Assembly: GCF_016185115.1 (NCBI RefSeq) | Contig: NZ_JACPOF010000030.1 | Span: 186,001 to 250,000 of the forward strand | DNA: 64,000 nucleotides | Source: Polaromonas sp. | Lineage (GTDB): Bacteria > Pseudomonadota > Gammaproteobacteria > Burkholderiales > Burkholderiaceae_C | Direction of reading: 5' to 3' | Shown here: in pieces, positions 53,119 to 62,177 of the stretch | How the letters are laid out: every line of letters begins with the position of its first letter | How positions within the stretch are numbered: the stretch's first letter is position 1 | The notes under the pieces: generated by a model | Told to the model about the DNA's origin: nothing | What the model saw: the letters and a program-made list of their open reading frames with translations, nothing else | The model's database searches: none | Translations under genes and position numbers: made by a program

Positions 53119-54306
53119 TTAACGTTTGTTCCTGATAGGAACTGTCATCTCTTCAGCTTTTATCTCACGCACCAGCTCAGGCACGCCCCATGCAAACGCC
53201 GGGTCGACCTTGATCTTGAAGTGGTACATGCTCTGCATGGCCTGGTGATCTTCCTTGCGGAAGGTCATCTTGCCTTTTGGCGTGTCGAAGCTCATGCCTT
53301 CCATGGTCTTGATCAGCGTATTGGCCGACGTATCGCCCTTGCTGTTTTTCAGCGCAGTGACCACGGCCATCGCGGCAGAGAAACCACCGGCGGTGAAGAA
53401 GTCAGGCGGCGTCTTGAACTGTTTGTAGTGCTGGGCCACCATGGCTTCATTGACCGGGTTCTTCGGGATGCCGAAGTAATAGTAGGTCGCGCCTTCCATG
53501 CCGGGCAGGTTTTTATAGCTGGCCATGGCCGGCAAAATGTTGCCGCCGGTGGCGATCTCGATGCCGTAGCGCTTCAGGTCAATGTCGGCAATCTTGAAGG
53601 GGTTGCCGGCGCCGGCCCAGACGATCCAGATGATCTTGCGGCCTGGCTGGTCTTTCAGCTTGTCGATCAGGCGCTGCGCACCAGCGGTGAAATCGGTGGT
53701 GGCTGCAGGCAGGTATTCGTCATGCGCAAACTTCGCCTTCTTGATGGACTCCTTGAAAGCCTTCACGCCATCGCGGCCAAAAGCGTTGTCCTGAGCCAGC
53801 GTGGCGACAGTAACACCGGCCTTGTCGATGGCGACGGCGTTCGAGATCGCGTCCTGGCTGCTGTTGCGGCCGGTGCGGAAGATGTACTTGTTCCATTTGT
53901 CGCCGGTGATCGAATCAGCCACTGCAGGTTCGACCAGCAAAATCTTTTTGTACTCTTCGGCAACCGGCAGCATGGCCAGTGCAACACCTGAAGACGTAGG
54001 GCCGACAGCCATGTCGGCCTTGTCGTCAGAGTAGGCAGCTGAGAGCAGCGACTTGCCCAGGTCAGGCTTGCCCTGGTCGTCTTTCTCAATCACGACCAGC
54101 TTTTTGCCGGCCACCATCATGGTGCCGCCGGTGGCGTAGTCGAGACCCATCATGAAGCCGACGGCGGTCTGTTTGCCATAGGCTTCCAGCGGGCCGGTCT
54201 TGCTGTAGATGTGGGCGATCTTGATTTCACCGGACTGGCTCATGGCCAGGGGCGAGACGAGGGAGGCGGCGATCGCGGCAAGCGCGATGAGGGTACGACG
54301 GTACAT
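53119..54306 (-). CDS. livK: ABC transporter substrate-binding protein LivK-type (first gene of the sigma-54 operon)
   Basis: This 395-residue periplasmic receptor has a signal peptide that ends near SPLAMSQS. The mature protein starts GEIKIAHIYSKTGPLEAYGKQTAVGFMMG, the type I periplasmic-binding fold (Peripla_BP_6). DMAVGPTSSGVALAMLPVAEEYKKI and ATYYYFGIPKNPVNEAMV are further family features. The ligand is not identifiable; the related receptors bind amino acids, aromatic acids or amides. CAGGAGACATCC precedes the ATG. A -24/-12 promoter 45-60 bp upstream makes it the likely first cistron of livK-livG-livF-livH-livM. Confidence 0.93.
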   Translation of the reverse strand: MYRRTLIALAAIAASLVSPLAMSQSGEIKIAHIYSKTGPLEAYGKQTAVGFMMGLDYATGGTMMVAGKKLVVIEKDDQGKPDLGKSLLSAAYSDDKADMAVGPTSSGVALAMLPVAEEYKKILLVEPAVADSITGDKWNKYIFRTGRNSSQDAISNAVAIDKAGVTVATLAQDNAFGRDGVKAFKESIKKAKFAHDEYLPAATTDFTAGAQRLIDKLKDQPGRKIIWIVWAGAGNPFKIADIDLKRYGIEIATGGNILPAMASYKNLPGMEGATYYYFGIPKNPVNEAMVAQHYKQFKTPPDFFTAGGFSAAMAVVTALKNSKGDTSANTLIKTMEGMSFDTPKGKMTFRKEDHQAMQSMYHFKIKVDPAFAWGVPELVREIKAEEMTVPIRNKR

Positions 54307-54348
54307 GGATGTCTCCTGTTATGACTGCAAGTAGCTATGCACCACGGT

Positions 54349-54365
54349 TGCACATGGCGTGCCAG
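54349..54365 (-). promoter_or_regulatory. sigma-54 (-24/-12) promoter for livK
   Basis: On the minus strand the sequence is CTGGCACGCCATGTGCA. The -24 element CTGGCACG is perfect and the -12 element has the conserved GC, with correct GG-to-GC spacing. One -12 base differs from TTGC. Its placement 43 bp before the livK ATG suits a transcript start of about 54338. Confidence 0.8.
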
Positions 54366-54423
54366 CTTCAAACCCTTGATTTATATAGGCATTTTTTAAG
54401 TCACTGGATTATTGACTGAAATA

Positions 54424-54461
54424 AATACAATTAATTTGTTCGATTATCAGACAAATGTATT
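54424..54461. promoter_or_regulatory. candidate enhancer (UAS) dyad for the sigma-54 activator
   Basis: ATTTGT (54434-54439) and ACAAAT (54451-54456) form an inverted repeat with an 11-bp spacer, nested in an outer AATACA (54424-54429)/TGTATT (54456-54461) pair. It lies about 70-90 bp upstream of the -24/-12 site, the normal range for enhancer-binding proteins. It overlaps the activator gene's stop codon. Confidence 0.6.
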
Positions 54462-55956
54462 ATTTTCGATCAGGGTTATCCAGACGTTCATAGAGCTTGG
54501 CGCGTGAAATTCCCAGCATGCGCGAGGCCGCCAGCTTGTTGCCGCCGGTGGCCTCCATCGCGGCGGCAATGGCGCGGCGTTCAAGCTCTGCGACCTGCTC
54601 CGCAAGTGGTCGCAGGGGGTCTGAGGGAAGGGCTGCCGCATCAGTCACAGCCAGTGCAGGCGCAATGCGTTCAATACCAGACTCCTTCAGCACCTCTTCA
54701 ACCTGCGCACGGCCAATGCTGGCCGAATCGCTGCGCATGGCCGATTGCTCGAGCACGTTGCGCAACTCTCGGATGTTGCCGCGCCAGGTCTGCGCGGACA
54801 GCAATGCCAGGGCATCGGGTGAAAGTTCAGGTTGCCGGTCACCGCTGCGCGACGCCATCTCTTCGCCCAGCACTTCAAGCAGCGCGGGGATGTCGGACCG
54901 GCGCTCACGCAGCGGAGGCACGCGCACCGGCAAGACATTCAGCCGATAAAAAAGATCCTCACGAAATTTGCCTTCGCGCACCAGCAGCGCCAGGTCGCGT
55001 GAGGTTGCAGCAATCACGCGTGCATCGAATGGAATCAGCTTGTTCGAGCCCAGCGGTTCAATCTCGCCTTCCTGCAAGGCCCGTAAAAGCTTGGCCTGCA
55101 GCGCCTGCGGCATGTCGCCGATCTCATCCAGAAAAAGCGTGCCGCCATCGGCCAGGCTGAACTTGCCTTCGCGCCCCTTGCGGTCTGCGCCGGTATACGC
55201 GCCCGGAGCCACACCGAAAAACTCGGCTTCCAGCAAGGTGTCGGGCACCGCCGCGATGTTGACGCTGATAAAGGGCCCGCGCGCCCTCGCGGAGGCCGCA
55301 TGAATCGCGTGGGCCAGCAACTCCTTGCCGGTACCGGTTTCACCAAGCAGCAACACAGGGCTGGATGTCTGTGCCGCGCGGCGTGCCTGGCGTTTGACTT
55401 CCACCGCCGCCGGGCTTGTGCCAATAAAACTCGCAAACGTATGCTTTGATTGCCGCTGTCCGCCGGTGTGCCGCAAGCGCTGGCTGGCGAGTTCGCGGCG
55501 TGCGTCGTCCAGGTCGCGGTGCAGCAATGCAAACTTGCTGATCAGCGGCTGCAGCGTGGTTTCAGGGTGATCAAACAGCACAATGCCAATAGCGCCAATC
55601 ACGTCTCCACCGCTCTCATCACGCAGCGGTATGCGGCTGACCACAAAGGTGCCGGCGCGATTGGTCAGCAGGTCGATCAGGAAGGCTTCCCCCGTCTCCA
55701 GCACACGGCGCATCTGCGTGTTCGGTATGACATCTTCGACCATGTGGCCGACAAACTCATCAACAGACGAGAAACCAAGCGCCGGCAGAAAGCGTTTGTA
55801 GCCGTCGTTCAGCCAGACGATACGGCCGGTGATATCGACCAGGAACATGCCCTGGCTGATGTTGGAGAACAAATGGAACATGGACCGCGCCGCCAGCTCC
55901 AGAATGCTCTGGGCATCGCGCGGCAGGCCTTGCGGCGTGGTGACGGAGGGTTGCAT
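54460..55956 (-). CDS. sigma-54-dependent enhancer-binding regulator with PAS domain
   Basis: This 498-residue activator has an N-terminal PAS-type sensory domain (about 25-130, with MFLVDITGRIVWLNDGY). The AAA+ domain has Walker A LGETGTGKE (205-212), the sigma-54 contact loop GAYTGA (252-257; Tyr for the usual Phe) and Walker B LFLDEIG. A C-terminal Fis-type helix-turn-helix follows (NKLAASRMLGISRAKLYERL). No receiver domain is present, so it probably senses a small molecule directly. It lies directly upstream of livK in the same direction, with a sigma-54 promoter and dyad between. Confidence 0.93.
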   Translation of the reverse strand: MQPSVTTPQGLPRDAQSILELAARSMFHLFSNISQGMFLVDITGRIVWLNDGYKRFLPALGFSSVDEFVGHMVEDVIPNTQMRRVLETGEAFLIDLLTNRAGTFVVSRIPLRDESGGDVIGAIGIVLFDHPETTLQPLISKFALLHRDLDDARRELASQRLRHTGGQRQSKHTFASFIGTSPAAVEVKRQARRAAQTSSPVLLLGETGTGKELLAHAIHAASARARGPFISVNIAAVPDTLLEAEFFGVAPGAYTGADRKGREGKFSLADGGTLFLDEIGDMPQALQAKLLRALQEGEIEPLGSNKLIPFDARVIAATSRDLALLVREGKFREDLFYRLNVLPVRVPPLRERRSDIPALLEVLGEEMASRSGDRQPELSPDALALLSAQTWRGNIRELRNVLEQSAMRSDSASIGRAQVEEVLKESGIERIAPALAVTDAAALPSDPLRPLAEQVAELERRAIAAAMEATGGNKLAASRMLGISRAKLYERLDNPDRK

Positions 55957-56065
55957 GGAGGGATGGTAACGCCGCCTTCACTTCGGACACCGGCGCTTTT
56001 GAAATACCGCCCCTCCCACCCTGTGATGTATTTTGGGCTTGAATCAATCGGCAAAAGGCAGGATC

Positions 56066-56782
56066 TCAGGGTCGCCAGAAGGTCTGTCCACCAAAGCTTT
56101 CCTCGAAAACCTCCTGACCGGGAACCGTTGACGGCTCCAGGTCCCTGCGGGTGTAGTAATCAGCATAGAGCTGGTATCTGTCGTATACCCTTCTCAATTC
56201 ATCGATCGCCTTGTCGTGCAAATCTACGCGAAGGTTGATCTTTGGGTAGTCCTGATTGCTCATCACGATCAACGCAGCCGACCTTTCAGGCATGCGGCGC
56301 GTACCGTTGCTCTGGCCACCCGCGTCCCGCCCCAGTTCAAGCGCATTCAGCAACCTGTCTTCAAGATGGTCTGAAGGCCGGGCCTCAAAGCCATCGACCA
56401 TTGCATCCACGACCTGAGGACCTAAAAGCACATTCCCCATGGCGACCAGTCCAGGGCGGACACGATGGCCTTTCCAGTCGCGGGCATCGGTACCGGTATG
56501 GCAGGCCGCCTGCCCATGACGGTCGATGACGGCTATTTGCCGGAATGAGGGGAAACGGTCATTGACCACAAGGGTTTGCAGCACATGGTCGGCACTCAAT
56601 CCCTGGGCGATCAACCGCAATCCAATTCCGTTGTTGACCTGCCGCACAGATGCCTGGCTCATGGTCGCGCCAACCTGTGACAGCAAGCCATCACAGTACT
56701 GACCGACGGCCAGTGTGTAGGTTGCAATGGCGATGCCGACGTTACCCGTACGCGGGCACCTGGCGATGATGCTGTATGTCAT
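56066..56782 (-). CDS. DUF1028 family protein, predicted Ntn-hydrolase fold (paralogue 1)
   Basis: This 238-residue protein begins MTYSIIARCPRTGNVGIAIA. I chose the ATG at 56782 (GAGGATTT upstream) over an earlier in-frame ATG; it leaves Thr2 as a potential N-terminal nucleophile after Met removal. Conserved segments are GNVLLGPQVVDAM, LELGRDAGGQ, PERSAALIVM and LRVDLHDKAIDELRRVYDRY. No signal peptide is seen. The family is thought to have the Ntn-hydrolase fold, but its activity is not established. It is the last gene after a TRAP transporter and an M24 peptidase. A second family member is at 63149. Confidence 0.85.
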   Translation of the reverse strand: MTYSIIARCPRTGNVGIAIATYTLAVGQYCDGLLSQVGATMSQASVRQVNNGIGLRLIAQGLSADHVLQTLVVNDRFPSFRQIAVIDRHGQAACHTGTDARDWKGHRVRPGLVAMGNVLLGPQVVDAMVDGFEARPSDHLEDRLLNALELGRDAGGQSNGTRRMPERSAALIVMSNQDYPKINLRVDLHDKAIDELRRVYDRYQLYADYYTRRDLEPSTVPGQEVFEESFGGQTFWRP

Positions 56783-56858
56783 AAATCCTCGATAAAAGAG
56801 ATCGACACCCGCCCGCCAGCCTCGGTCCAGCCTGCAAGGTGCCGGAAAGCCGTCAAAA

Positions 56859-58169
56859 CTACTTCTCAACACCCATGACGAGATCCGGAAGGATGGTCAC
56901 GATGGCAGGAAAGATGGTGATCAACGCGATGCACACCACCAGGCAAACAAAGAATGGAATGGCCGCTTTTGCAATGACATTGCCATCTTTGCCCGTCATG
57001 TTCTGCAGCACAAACAGATTGAATCCGACCGGAGGGGTAACCTCCGCGATCTCAACGAGCAAAATGATGAAAATCCCGAACCAGATCAGGTCAAAACCTG
57101 CCTTCTGGATCATGGGGAGCACGACGGCACTGGTAAGCACGATCATGGAAATGCCGTCCAGAGCGGTTCCAAGAATCAGATAGACAAATACCAGCGCCCC
57201 AATCAACGCATACGGCGACAAATGCATGTTGTTGACCCATTCCGCCAGTTCACGCGGTACGCCCGTGAACGCCATGGTTTTCGTCAGAAATGCCGCGCCC
57301 GCGAGGATGAACATGATCATGCAACTGGTGCGAGTGGCGCCCATGAGGCCATCGACAAAGTTTGACCAGGTCAGCGAACGCCCCCAGGCGGCGATTGCAA
57401 GCGAGCCCGCAACACCATAGGCAGCACATTCAGTGGCGGTGGCGTAGCCCGCGACCAGCACCCAGACGATAAAAACAATCAGCGCAGCACACGGAATCAA
57501 GTTTCCGCTTTTCTTCAATTTCTCCAGGAACGACGTCGAAGGATCGGCCGCCGGTACCTTGTCGGGATTGCGGTATGACCACCAGCCGATATAGCCCATG
57601 AACAGGCCCATGAGAAGGAAGCCAGGCAGAAAGCCGGCCAGAAAAATACGGATGATGGATGCATCTGCCGCAACCGCATAAACCACCATCGTGATGGAGG
57701 GAGGAATGAGAATACCCAAAGTACCGCCCGTGGCCAAAGCTCCCAGCGCCAGGTTTTCATCGTAGCCGCGCTTCTTTAATTCCGGCAAAGCCACCTTCGA
57801 GATCGTTGCACATGTCGCTGCAGACGAACCACTGACAGACCCAAAAATTCCGCAACCGAGGATGGTGGTATGCATGAGCCGCCCCGGAATCCGGTTGAGC
57901 CACGGCCCCAAGCCCTCGAACATTTCTTCACTGAGTTTGGTCCTGAAGAGGATTTCGCCCATCCAGATAAACAGGGGAAGTGCGGCCAGCTCCCAGGAAG
58001 CATTGCTGTCCCAAAAGGCCGAGAAGAGATTTTTTCCGGGCTGGGTAGTTGTAAAAAAAGCCTGCCCCACCCAACCGCAAATCGCCAGGGTCATAGCAAT
58101 CCATAGCCCACTGGACAGCAACGCCAGCATGATGGCCAGAAGCAAAAGGCCGATATAAAGAATTTCCAT
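56859..58169 (-). CDS. TRAP transporter large permease (DctM type)
   Basis: This 436-residue inner-membrane protein has about 12 hydrophobic helices. WIGMGEILFRTKLSEEMFEGL-like segments, GCGIFGSVSGSSAATCATISKVALPEL and GTLGILIPPSITMVVYAVAADASI are hallmarks of the DctM family, and FVYLILGTALDGISMIVLTS is also typical. With DctQ and DctP it forms a sodium- or proton-driven carboxylate or related uptake system. The gene follows dctQ by 17 bp and precedes the DUF1028 gene. Confidence 0.94.
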   Translation of the reverse strand: MEILYIGLLLLAIMLALLSSGLWIAMTLAICGWVGQAFFTTTQPGKNLFSAFWDSNASWELAALPLFIWMGEILFRTKLSEEMFEGLGPWLNRIPGRLMHTTILGCGIFGSVSGSSAATCATISKVALPELKKRGYDENLALGALATGGTLGILIPPSITMVVYAVAADASIIRIFLAGFLPGFLLMGLFMGYIGWWSYRNPDKVPAADPSTSFLEKLKKSGNLIPCAALIVFIVWVLVAGYATATECAAYGVAGSLAIAAWGRSLTWSNFVDGLMGATRTSCMIMFILAGAAFLTKTMAFTGVPRELAEWVNNMHLSPYALIGALVFVYLILGTALDGISMIVLTSAVVLPMIQKAGFDLIWFGIFIILLVEIAEVTPPVGFNLFVLQNMTGKDGNVIAKAAIPFFVCLVVCIALITIFPAIVTILPDLVMGVEK

Positions 58170-58186
58170 ATGAATCTTTTTACAGG

Positions 58187-58720
58187 TTAGACGTCAGATG
58201 AAAAATCGCCCTTGGCGTGACGCTCACGCACGGCAACCACGTACGTTGGTTCGCTACCGCCCATGACCAGAAACATCTCATCCACCACGGCAAGCAGAAG
58301 CATCCACGCGCCCACTACAAAAGACAGTTGCGGAATCCAGAGTGGAATGACCACCATGCCATTGGCGATCTCATTGAACTGCCAACTCTCATATGTAAAT
58401 TTGCTAGCCCACCATGTGAGGTAACCAACCGCCACGCTGGCGAGCGACAGGGACAGCAGTTCAAGGCGGCGGCGGGTCCTGTCAGAAACTTTCTCAGACA
58501 ACAACGTCACCCGGACAAAATCACCGTGCTTGAAGGCATGGGCCATGGACAGGAAAGCTGCCGCAGCGCACAACCATGCCACCAGGTCGTTCGTGCCTGC
58601 TGTTTTAAAACCAAACTCACGCGCCAGACTCTGGAAAATCATCAGGGCACAAATCAGGAACACGCTGACAGCCGCAAGTACGCCACCAAGCATGTACACA
58701 CGATCAAGAACCCGCCTCAC
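58187..58720 (-). CDS. TRAP transporter small permease (DctQ type)
   Basis: This 177-residue protein has four hydrophobic helices. FLSMAHAFKHGDFVRVTLLSEKVSDRTRRRLELL is the DctQ hallmark region between helices 2 and 3. I start it at a GTG at 58720 that overlaps the dctP stop (GTGA), with an AGG upstream. The longer open frame begins inside dctP and is not needed. It is co-translated with DctP and feeds the transporter complex with DctM. Confidence 0.88.
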   Translation of the reverse strand: MRRVLDRVYMLGGVLAAVSVFLICALMIFQSLAREFGFKTAGTNDLVAWLCAAAAFLSMAHAFKHGDFVRVTLLSEKVSDRTRRRLELLSLSLASVAVGYLTWWASKFTYESWQFNEIANGMVVIPLWIPQLSFVVGAWMLLLAVVDEMFLVMGGSEPTYVVAVRERHAKGDFSSDV

Positions 58721-59769
58721 TTGAGACCTGCCTTGTCCGACGCGGGTCGCTTGCCCGCATCCGCGCTCACGGATGCAACAAAGGGGATGGGTGCCGCCGT
58801 TTGACGTTTGAGATAGTCGGCAATGATGATTTCTCCCTCCGGGCCGGCCTTCTTTTTCCATTCCTGAATCATGGTTGCCCCCAGCTGTTTGGTATCCGCA
58901 TAGAGTTTGGGGGTTGCAGTGGTGACCGTCATCCCCTTCTGAACCAATGTTTTCTTCGATGTCTCGTCCCAGTACTGACTAAGCTTCCACCCGCGCTCTT
59001 CTGCGGATGCCGCGGCCTTCATGACAGCAGCCTGCTGGGTTGCATCCAGCGCGTTAAACGCCTTGACGCCCACGATCACGGCATTTTTTGAAAGTGACGC
59101 ACGAAGGTCATAAAAATACTTGACCTGTTCATAAACGCGGCTGTCGACCCCCGTCTGGCTGGATGTCATGAAAGCCTCGACAACACCCGTTGCCAGGGCC
59201 TGGCTCAGTTCCGCCGCCTGGACAGACACCGGTTGAGCCGCCATCAACTCACCCATCTTTGTGGTTGCAGGCGAATACGCACGCCATTTGACGCCCCGCA
59301 TATCTGCAAGCGATTCAATGGGCCGCTTTGTATAAATACCTGCAGCAGGCCATGGAACGCAATACAGGAGCACGAGCCCCTGCTTTTGCAGGTACTTCTG
59401 CAGTACTGGTTTTTGCGCCGCATACAAATTTCGGGCGCTGGCGTAGTTTGTGGCAAGGAAAGGCACGCCATCGACCCCAAGGAGGGGGCTTTCGTTTTCA
59501 TTGGCTGTCATCAATATCTCGCCAGCCTGAACCTGCCCGCCCTGAACGGAGCGCTTGATCTCATTGGCCTTGAACAGCGTTGAGTTCGAGTGCACGGTGA
59601 TCTTGAGCTGCCCCGCCGTGGCCTTATCAACCTCGCCCGCAAACTGGACCAGGTTTTCAACATGGAAGTTGGAAGGAACAAACGCAGATGCAAGGTCCCA
59701 TTTGGTCTGCGCGAAGGAAGATGTGCTCAAGGCCAGACTTGCAATAAGCGTCAATATTCGGGTTTTCAT
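58717..59769 (-). CDS. TRAP transporter periplasmic binding protein (DctP type)
   Basis: This 350-residue receptor has a signal peptide MKTRILTLIASLALSTSSFA cleaved near AQT. The mature part includes VENLVQFAGEVDKATAGQLKI, and the TRAP-type substrate loop ESLADMRGVKWRAYSPATTKM contains the usual Arg for a carboxylate. I chose the ATG at 59769, with AAAGGAT upstream. The C-terminal KRQTAAPIPFVASVSADAGKR is longer than normal. The ligand is unknown but probably carries a carboxylate. Confidence 0.92.
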   Translation of the reverse strand: MKTRILTLIASLALSTSSFAQTKWDLASAFVPSNFHVENLVQFAGEVDKATAGQLKITVHSNSTLFKANEIKRSVQGGQVQAGEILMTANENESPLLGVDGVPFLATNYASARNLYAAQKPVLQKYLQKQGLVLLYCVPWPAAGIYTKRPIESLADMRGVKWRAYSPATTKMGELMAAQPVSVQAAELSQALATGVVEAFMTSSQTGVDSRVYEQVKYFYDLRASLSKNAVIVGVKAFNALDATQQAAVMKAAASAEERGWKLSQYWDETSKKTLVQKGMTVTTATPKLYADTKQLGATMIQEWKKKAGPEGEIIIADYLKRQTAAPIPFVASVSADAGKRPASDKAGLK

Positions 59770-59791
59770 GGTGAATCCTTTAGGGGCGGGG

Positions 59792-60940
59792 TTAAGCGGT
59801 GTACCTGTCGACGGAAAGGGCCTGTCCAAGGATGGGCATTTCTTTCGGCGAGAGGCCGTACGTGAGAATCCGGAAACCGTCTTCAGTAACAAGCACAAGG
59901 TCTTCGGTGTGGTACAGGTTGCCGTCCGGGTCTTTTGTCATCGGTTCAATGTTGATGACCATGCCAGGCCGGAGCGGCGTTTTTTCGCCGGGGCGAATCA
60001 TGGGGCTCTCGTGCGCCTCGATGCCAAAAGAGTGCCCAATATGCGGCAGGGTGCAGGGGAGACCGCTCCGGGAGAATGCCTCCCTGCAAAGAAAGTACAG
60101 ATCTTCTGCCAGCACACCGGGACGCATCGCACCGATCGTGGTTTCCTGAACGTCGCAGAGCGTCCGATATACCTCACGATGCACTGCTGAAGGACTGCCG
60201 GTTGAATATGTCCGGGCCAGGTCACTGGCAAAAGGCCCGTATGTCCCGCCAACATCCAGCCTCAGAATCTCGCCATCACACGTTGGATCATCTGATGGAT
60301 GGTTGTGGACAAAGGGCGTACGCTTTCCGGATGCGAGGTGCAAATGCTGCACACCATTGGCGCCCAGGTCGAACATCTGCTTGATGATCCGGTTGGCAAT
60401 CAACCTGTCTGTGTCGCCAATCCTGCTTTGCGCCAATCCATCGACCACTGCCCTGTGCGTCTGTCTGGTGGTCTTTTCAAGAACGGAAATTTCGTCGCTG
60501 CTCTTGATGGCCCTTATGGCGGCTACCAGTTCAGTGGTGTCAATGAGTTGTAGTTGCGGCAACAACGCGGTCAGCTGAGCGAGGGAGGCCGCGGGTACGT
60601 ACCCCATGTCGAAACCGACAACCCCTGCCGACAGACCCATCCGCTTGAGCGCATCGGCCAGAATGACAACCGGGTCGTCACGAAATTCGATATAGGCGTG
60701 CAGGTCTTCAATCCAGCCCTCACTGCGCACCAGGGACTCTTCAATAGCGCAAACAATGACATGTGCATCGCCGCCTTTTGTCAACACCGTGTAGGCGTGA
60801 CGGGGACGGATGGTCTTGATGGTTGTGATGTAGGCACCCGCAACATAGGTGAAGTTCTCGGGACTCATGCAAATCAGGGCATCCAGTTTTTTGTCGTTAA
60901 TCAGCGACTGGAGAGCTGGCAGGTTGGGGCGAAATTTCAT
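59792..60940 (-). CDS. M24-family metallopeptidase (Xaa-Pro aminopeptidase-like)
   Basis: This 382-residue pita-bread-fold enzyme has a creatinase/prolidase-type N-terminal domain (1-150) and the catalytic domain (160-382). The five metal ligands are visible: Asp229 and Asp240 (RLDVGGTYGPFASDLAR), His303 (HIGHSFG), Glu332 (INIEP) and Glu346 (YHTEDLVLV). The N-terminal motif GAYITTIKTIRPRHAY is not diagnostic. Members include Xaa-Pro aminopeptidase, prolidase, creatinase and ectoine-hydrolase-type enzymes. It heads the TRAP operon, so it probably hydrolyses the imported compound. No signal peptide is seen, so it is cytoplasmic. Confidence 0.9.
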   Translation of the reverse strand: MKFRPNLPALQSLINDKKLDALICMSPENFTYVAGAYITTIKTIRPRHAYTVLTKGGDAHVIVCAIEESLVRSEGWIEDLHAYIEFRDDPVVILADALKRMGLSAGVVGFDMGYVPAASLAQLTALLPQLQLIDTTELVAAIRAIKSSDEISVLEKTTRQTHRAVVDGLAQSRIGDTDRLIANRIIKQMFDLGANGVQHLHLASGKRTPFVHNHPSDDPTCDGEILRLDVGGTYGPFASDLARTYSTGSPSAVHREVYRTLCDVQETTIGAMRPGVLAEDLYFLCREAFSRSGLPCTLPHIGHSFGIEAHESPMIRPGEKTPLRPGMVINIEPMTKDPDGNLYHTEDLVLVTEDGFRILTYGLSPKEMPILGQALSVDRYTA

Positions 60941-61188
60941 GCTTTGGTTAGTTGATTTTCTGGATCGGAATTGATCGAAGCCTGCGCATTATTTGGGTTA
61001 TGTAGCGCTTCCACAATTCGATTTTTCAGGCTGCTGCTTTCGGAAAAACCATATTGGTGTAAGCATGGTCGCGCCAGTCGACGGTCATGGCGTTTAACCC
61101 CACACAGGCCCGAAATTTGCGTGGTACGGTCAAGGGTGGGACGCAGGCAGTACGGGATTCTTCGTTCAATTTCCATACAGGTGGGCAT

Positions 61189-62124
61189 ATGGTCCGATTT
61201 GATATTTCAGATCTCAGGGTTTTTGTGAATGTTGTCCAGGCAGGGAGCATCACGCGCGGAGCCGAGCGCTCACACCGCGCTGTTGCATCCATAAGTGCAC
61301 GCATCAAGGAAATGGAAACGGAGATGGGAGCCCGCCTGCTTGAACGCGGACGCGGGGGCGTTGTCCCCACGGATGCTGGCCGCAAGTTGCTGGGCCACAG
61401 TTACCGGCTGCTGAATGAAGTTCAGCGCATGAACGATGATCTTTCGGAATACGGGAGTCGTGGCAAAAGTTTCGTCAAGCTTTGCAGCAACACAACAGCC
61501 CTTTACGAATACCTTCAGCAGCCGTTGTCGGATTTTTTGAAGGAAACTCCGGGAACGACCCTGACCATAGAGGAAATGGTCAACGACCAGATTCCCCAGG
61601 CCGTGCTGGATGGACGGGCGGACATTGGCGTTGTAGCCGAGCCGGTTGATACAAGAGGGCTTGAGACGATTCCGCTTGTGACCGACCGGTACGTGATCGT
61701 CGCGCGCCCTTCATGGACGTCGGTCACCGGGAAACGGGCTTGCTTTTCAGATTTTCTGGACTACGAATTTGTTGGTCCGGGACGCGGGACATGGATGCAC
61801 ACCATGCTGCAACAGCATGCCACCGAACATGGCAAGCCCCTGAAAAATTGCGTGCAACTGCGGAGCTTTTCCATGGCCTGTGAGCTGGTAGCCAACGGCG
61901 TGGGCATCGGAATTGTTCCTGGCTCCTCTGCGCGTCGCATGCAAAAACTGGTCGGAATCAAAATCATTGAGCTGGAGGATGCATGGGCCGCACTGCCGCT
62001 CAAGCTTTGTGTACGCAGGGAAGCGGAACTGGCCCAGCATCCAGCAGCTTTACTGAAATATCTGATGGCAGGATCCGCGCAGGAACAACACAATCCGGCA
62101 GATGATATGACCCCAAAAGACTGA
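61189..62124 (+). CDS. LysR-family transcriptional regulator
   Basis: This 311-residue regulator starts MVRFDISDLRVFVNVVQAGS at the ATG at 61189, which has AGGTGG upstream; an upstream in-frame ATG would add 34 non-homologous residues. The winged HTH is SITRGAERSHRAVASISARIKEMETEMGARLLER. The effector domain (about 90-300) is complete, with a PGTTLTIEEM segment and AVLDGRADIGVVAEPV. It is divergent from the M24-TRAP-DUF1028 operon and convergent with the Bug gene, so it probably controls the former in response to the substrate or its product. Confidence 0.9.
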   Translation: MVRFDISDLRVFVNVVQAGSITRGAERSHRAVASISARIKEMETEMGARLLERGRGGVVPTDAGRKLLGHSYRLLNEVQRMNDDLSEYGSRGKSFVKLCSNTTALYEYLQQPLSDFLKETPGTTLTIEEMVNDQIPQAVLDGRADIGVVAEPVDTRGLETIPLVTDRYVIVARPSWTSVTGKRACFSDFLDYEFVGPGRGTWMHTMLQQHATEHGKPLKNCVQLRSFSMACELVANGVGIGIVPGSSARRMQKLVGIKIIELEDAWAALPLKLCVRREAELAQHPAALLKYLMAGSAQEQHNPADDMTPKD

Positions 62125-62160
62125 GCCGGCCGCAAAATATTGCGGCCGGCTCGTGTCTTT
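62122..62160. terminator. strong terminator between the LysR gene and the Bug gene
   Basis: GAGCCGGCCGCAA (62123-62135) and TTGCGGCCGGCTC (62140-62152) form a perfect 13-bp stem with an AATA loop. The stem begins within the LysR stop codon. Short T-rich tracts lie on both sides, so it can serve both convergent transcripts. Confidence 0.85.
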
Positions 62161-62177
62161 AAGGGATTACAAACGGA

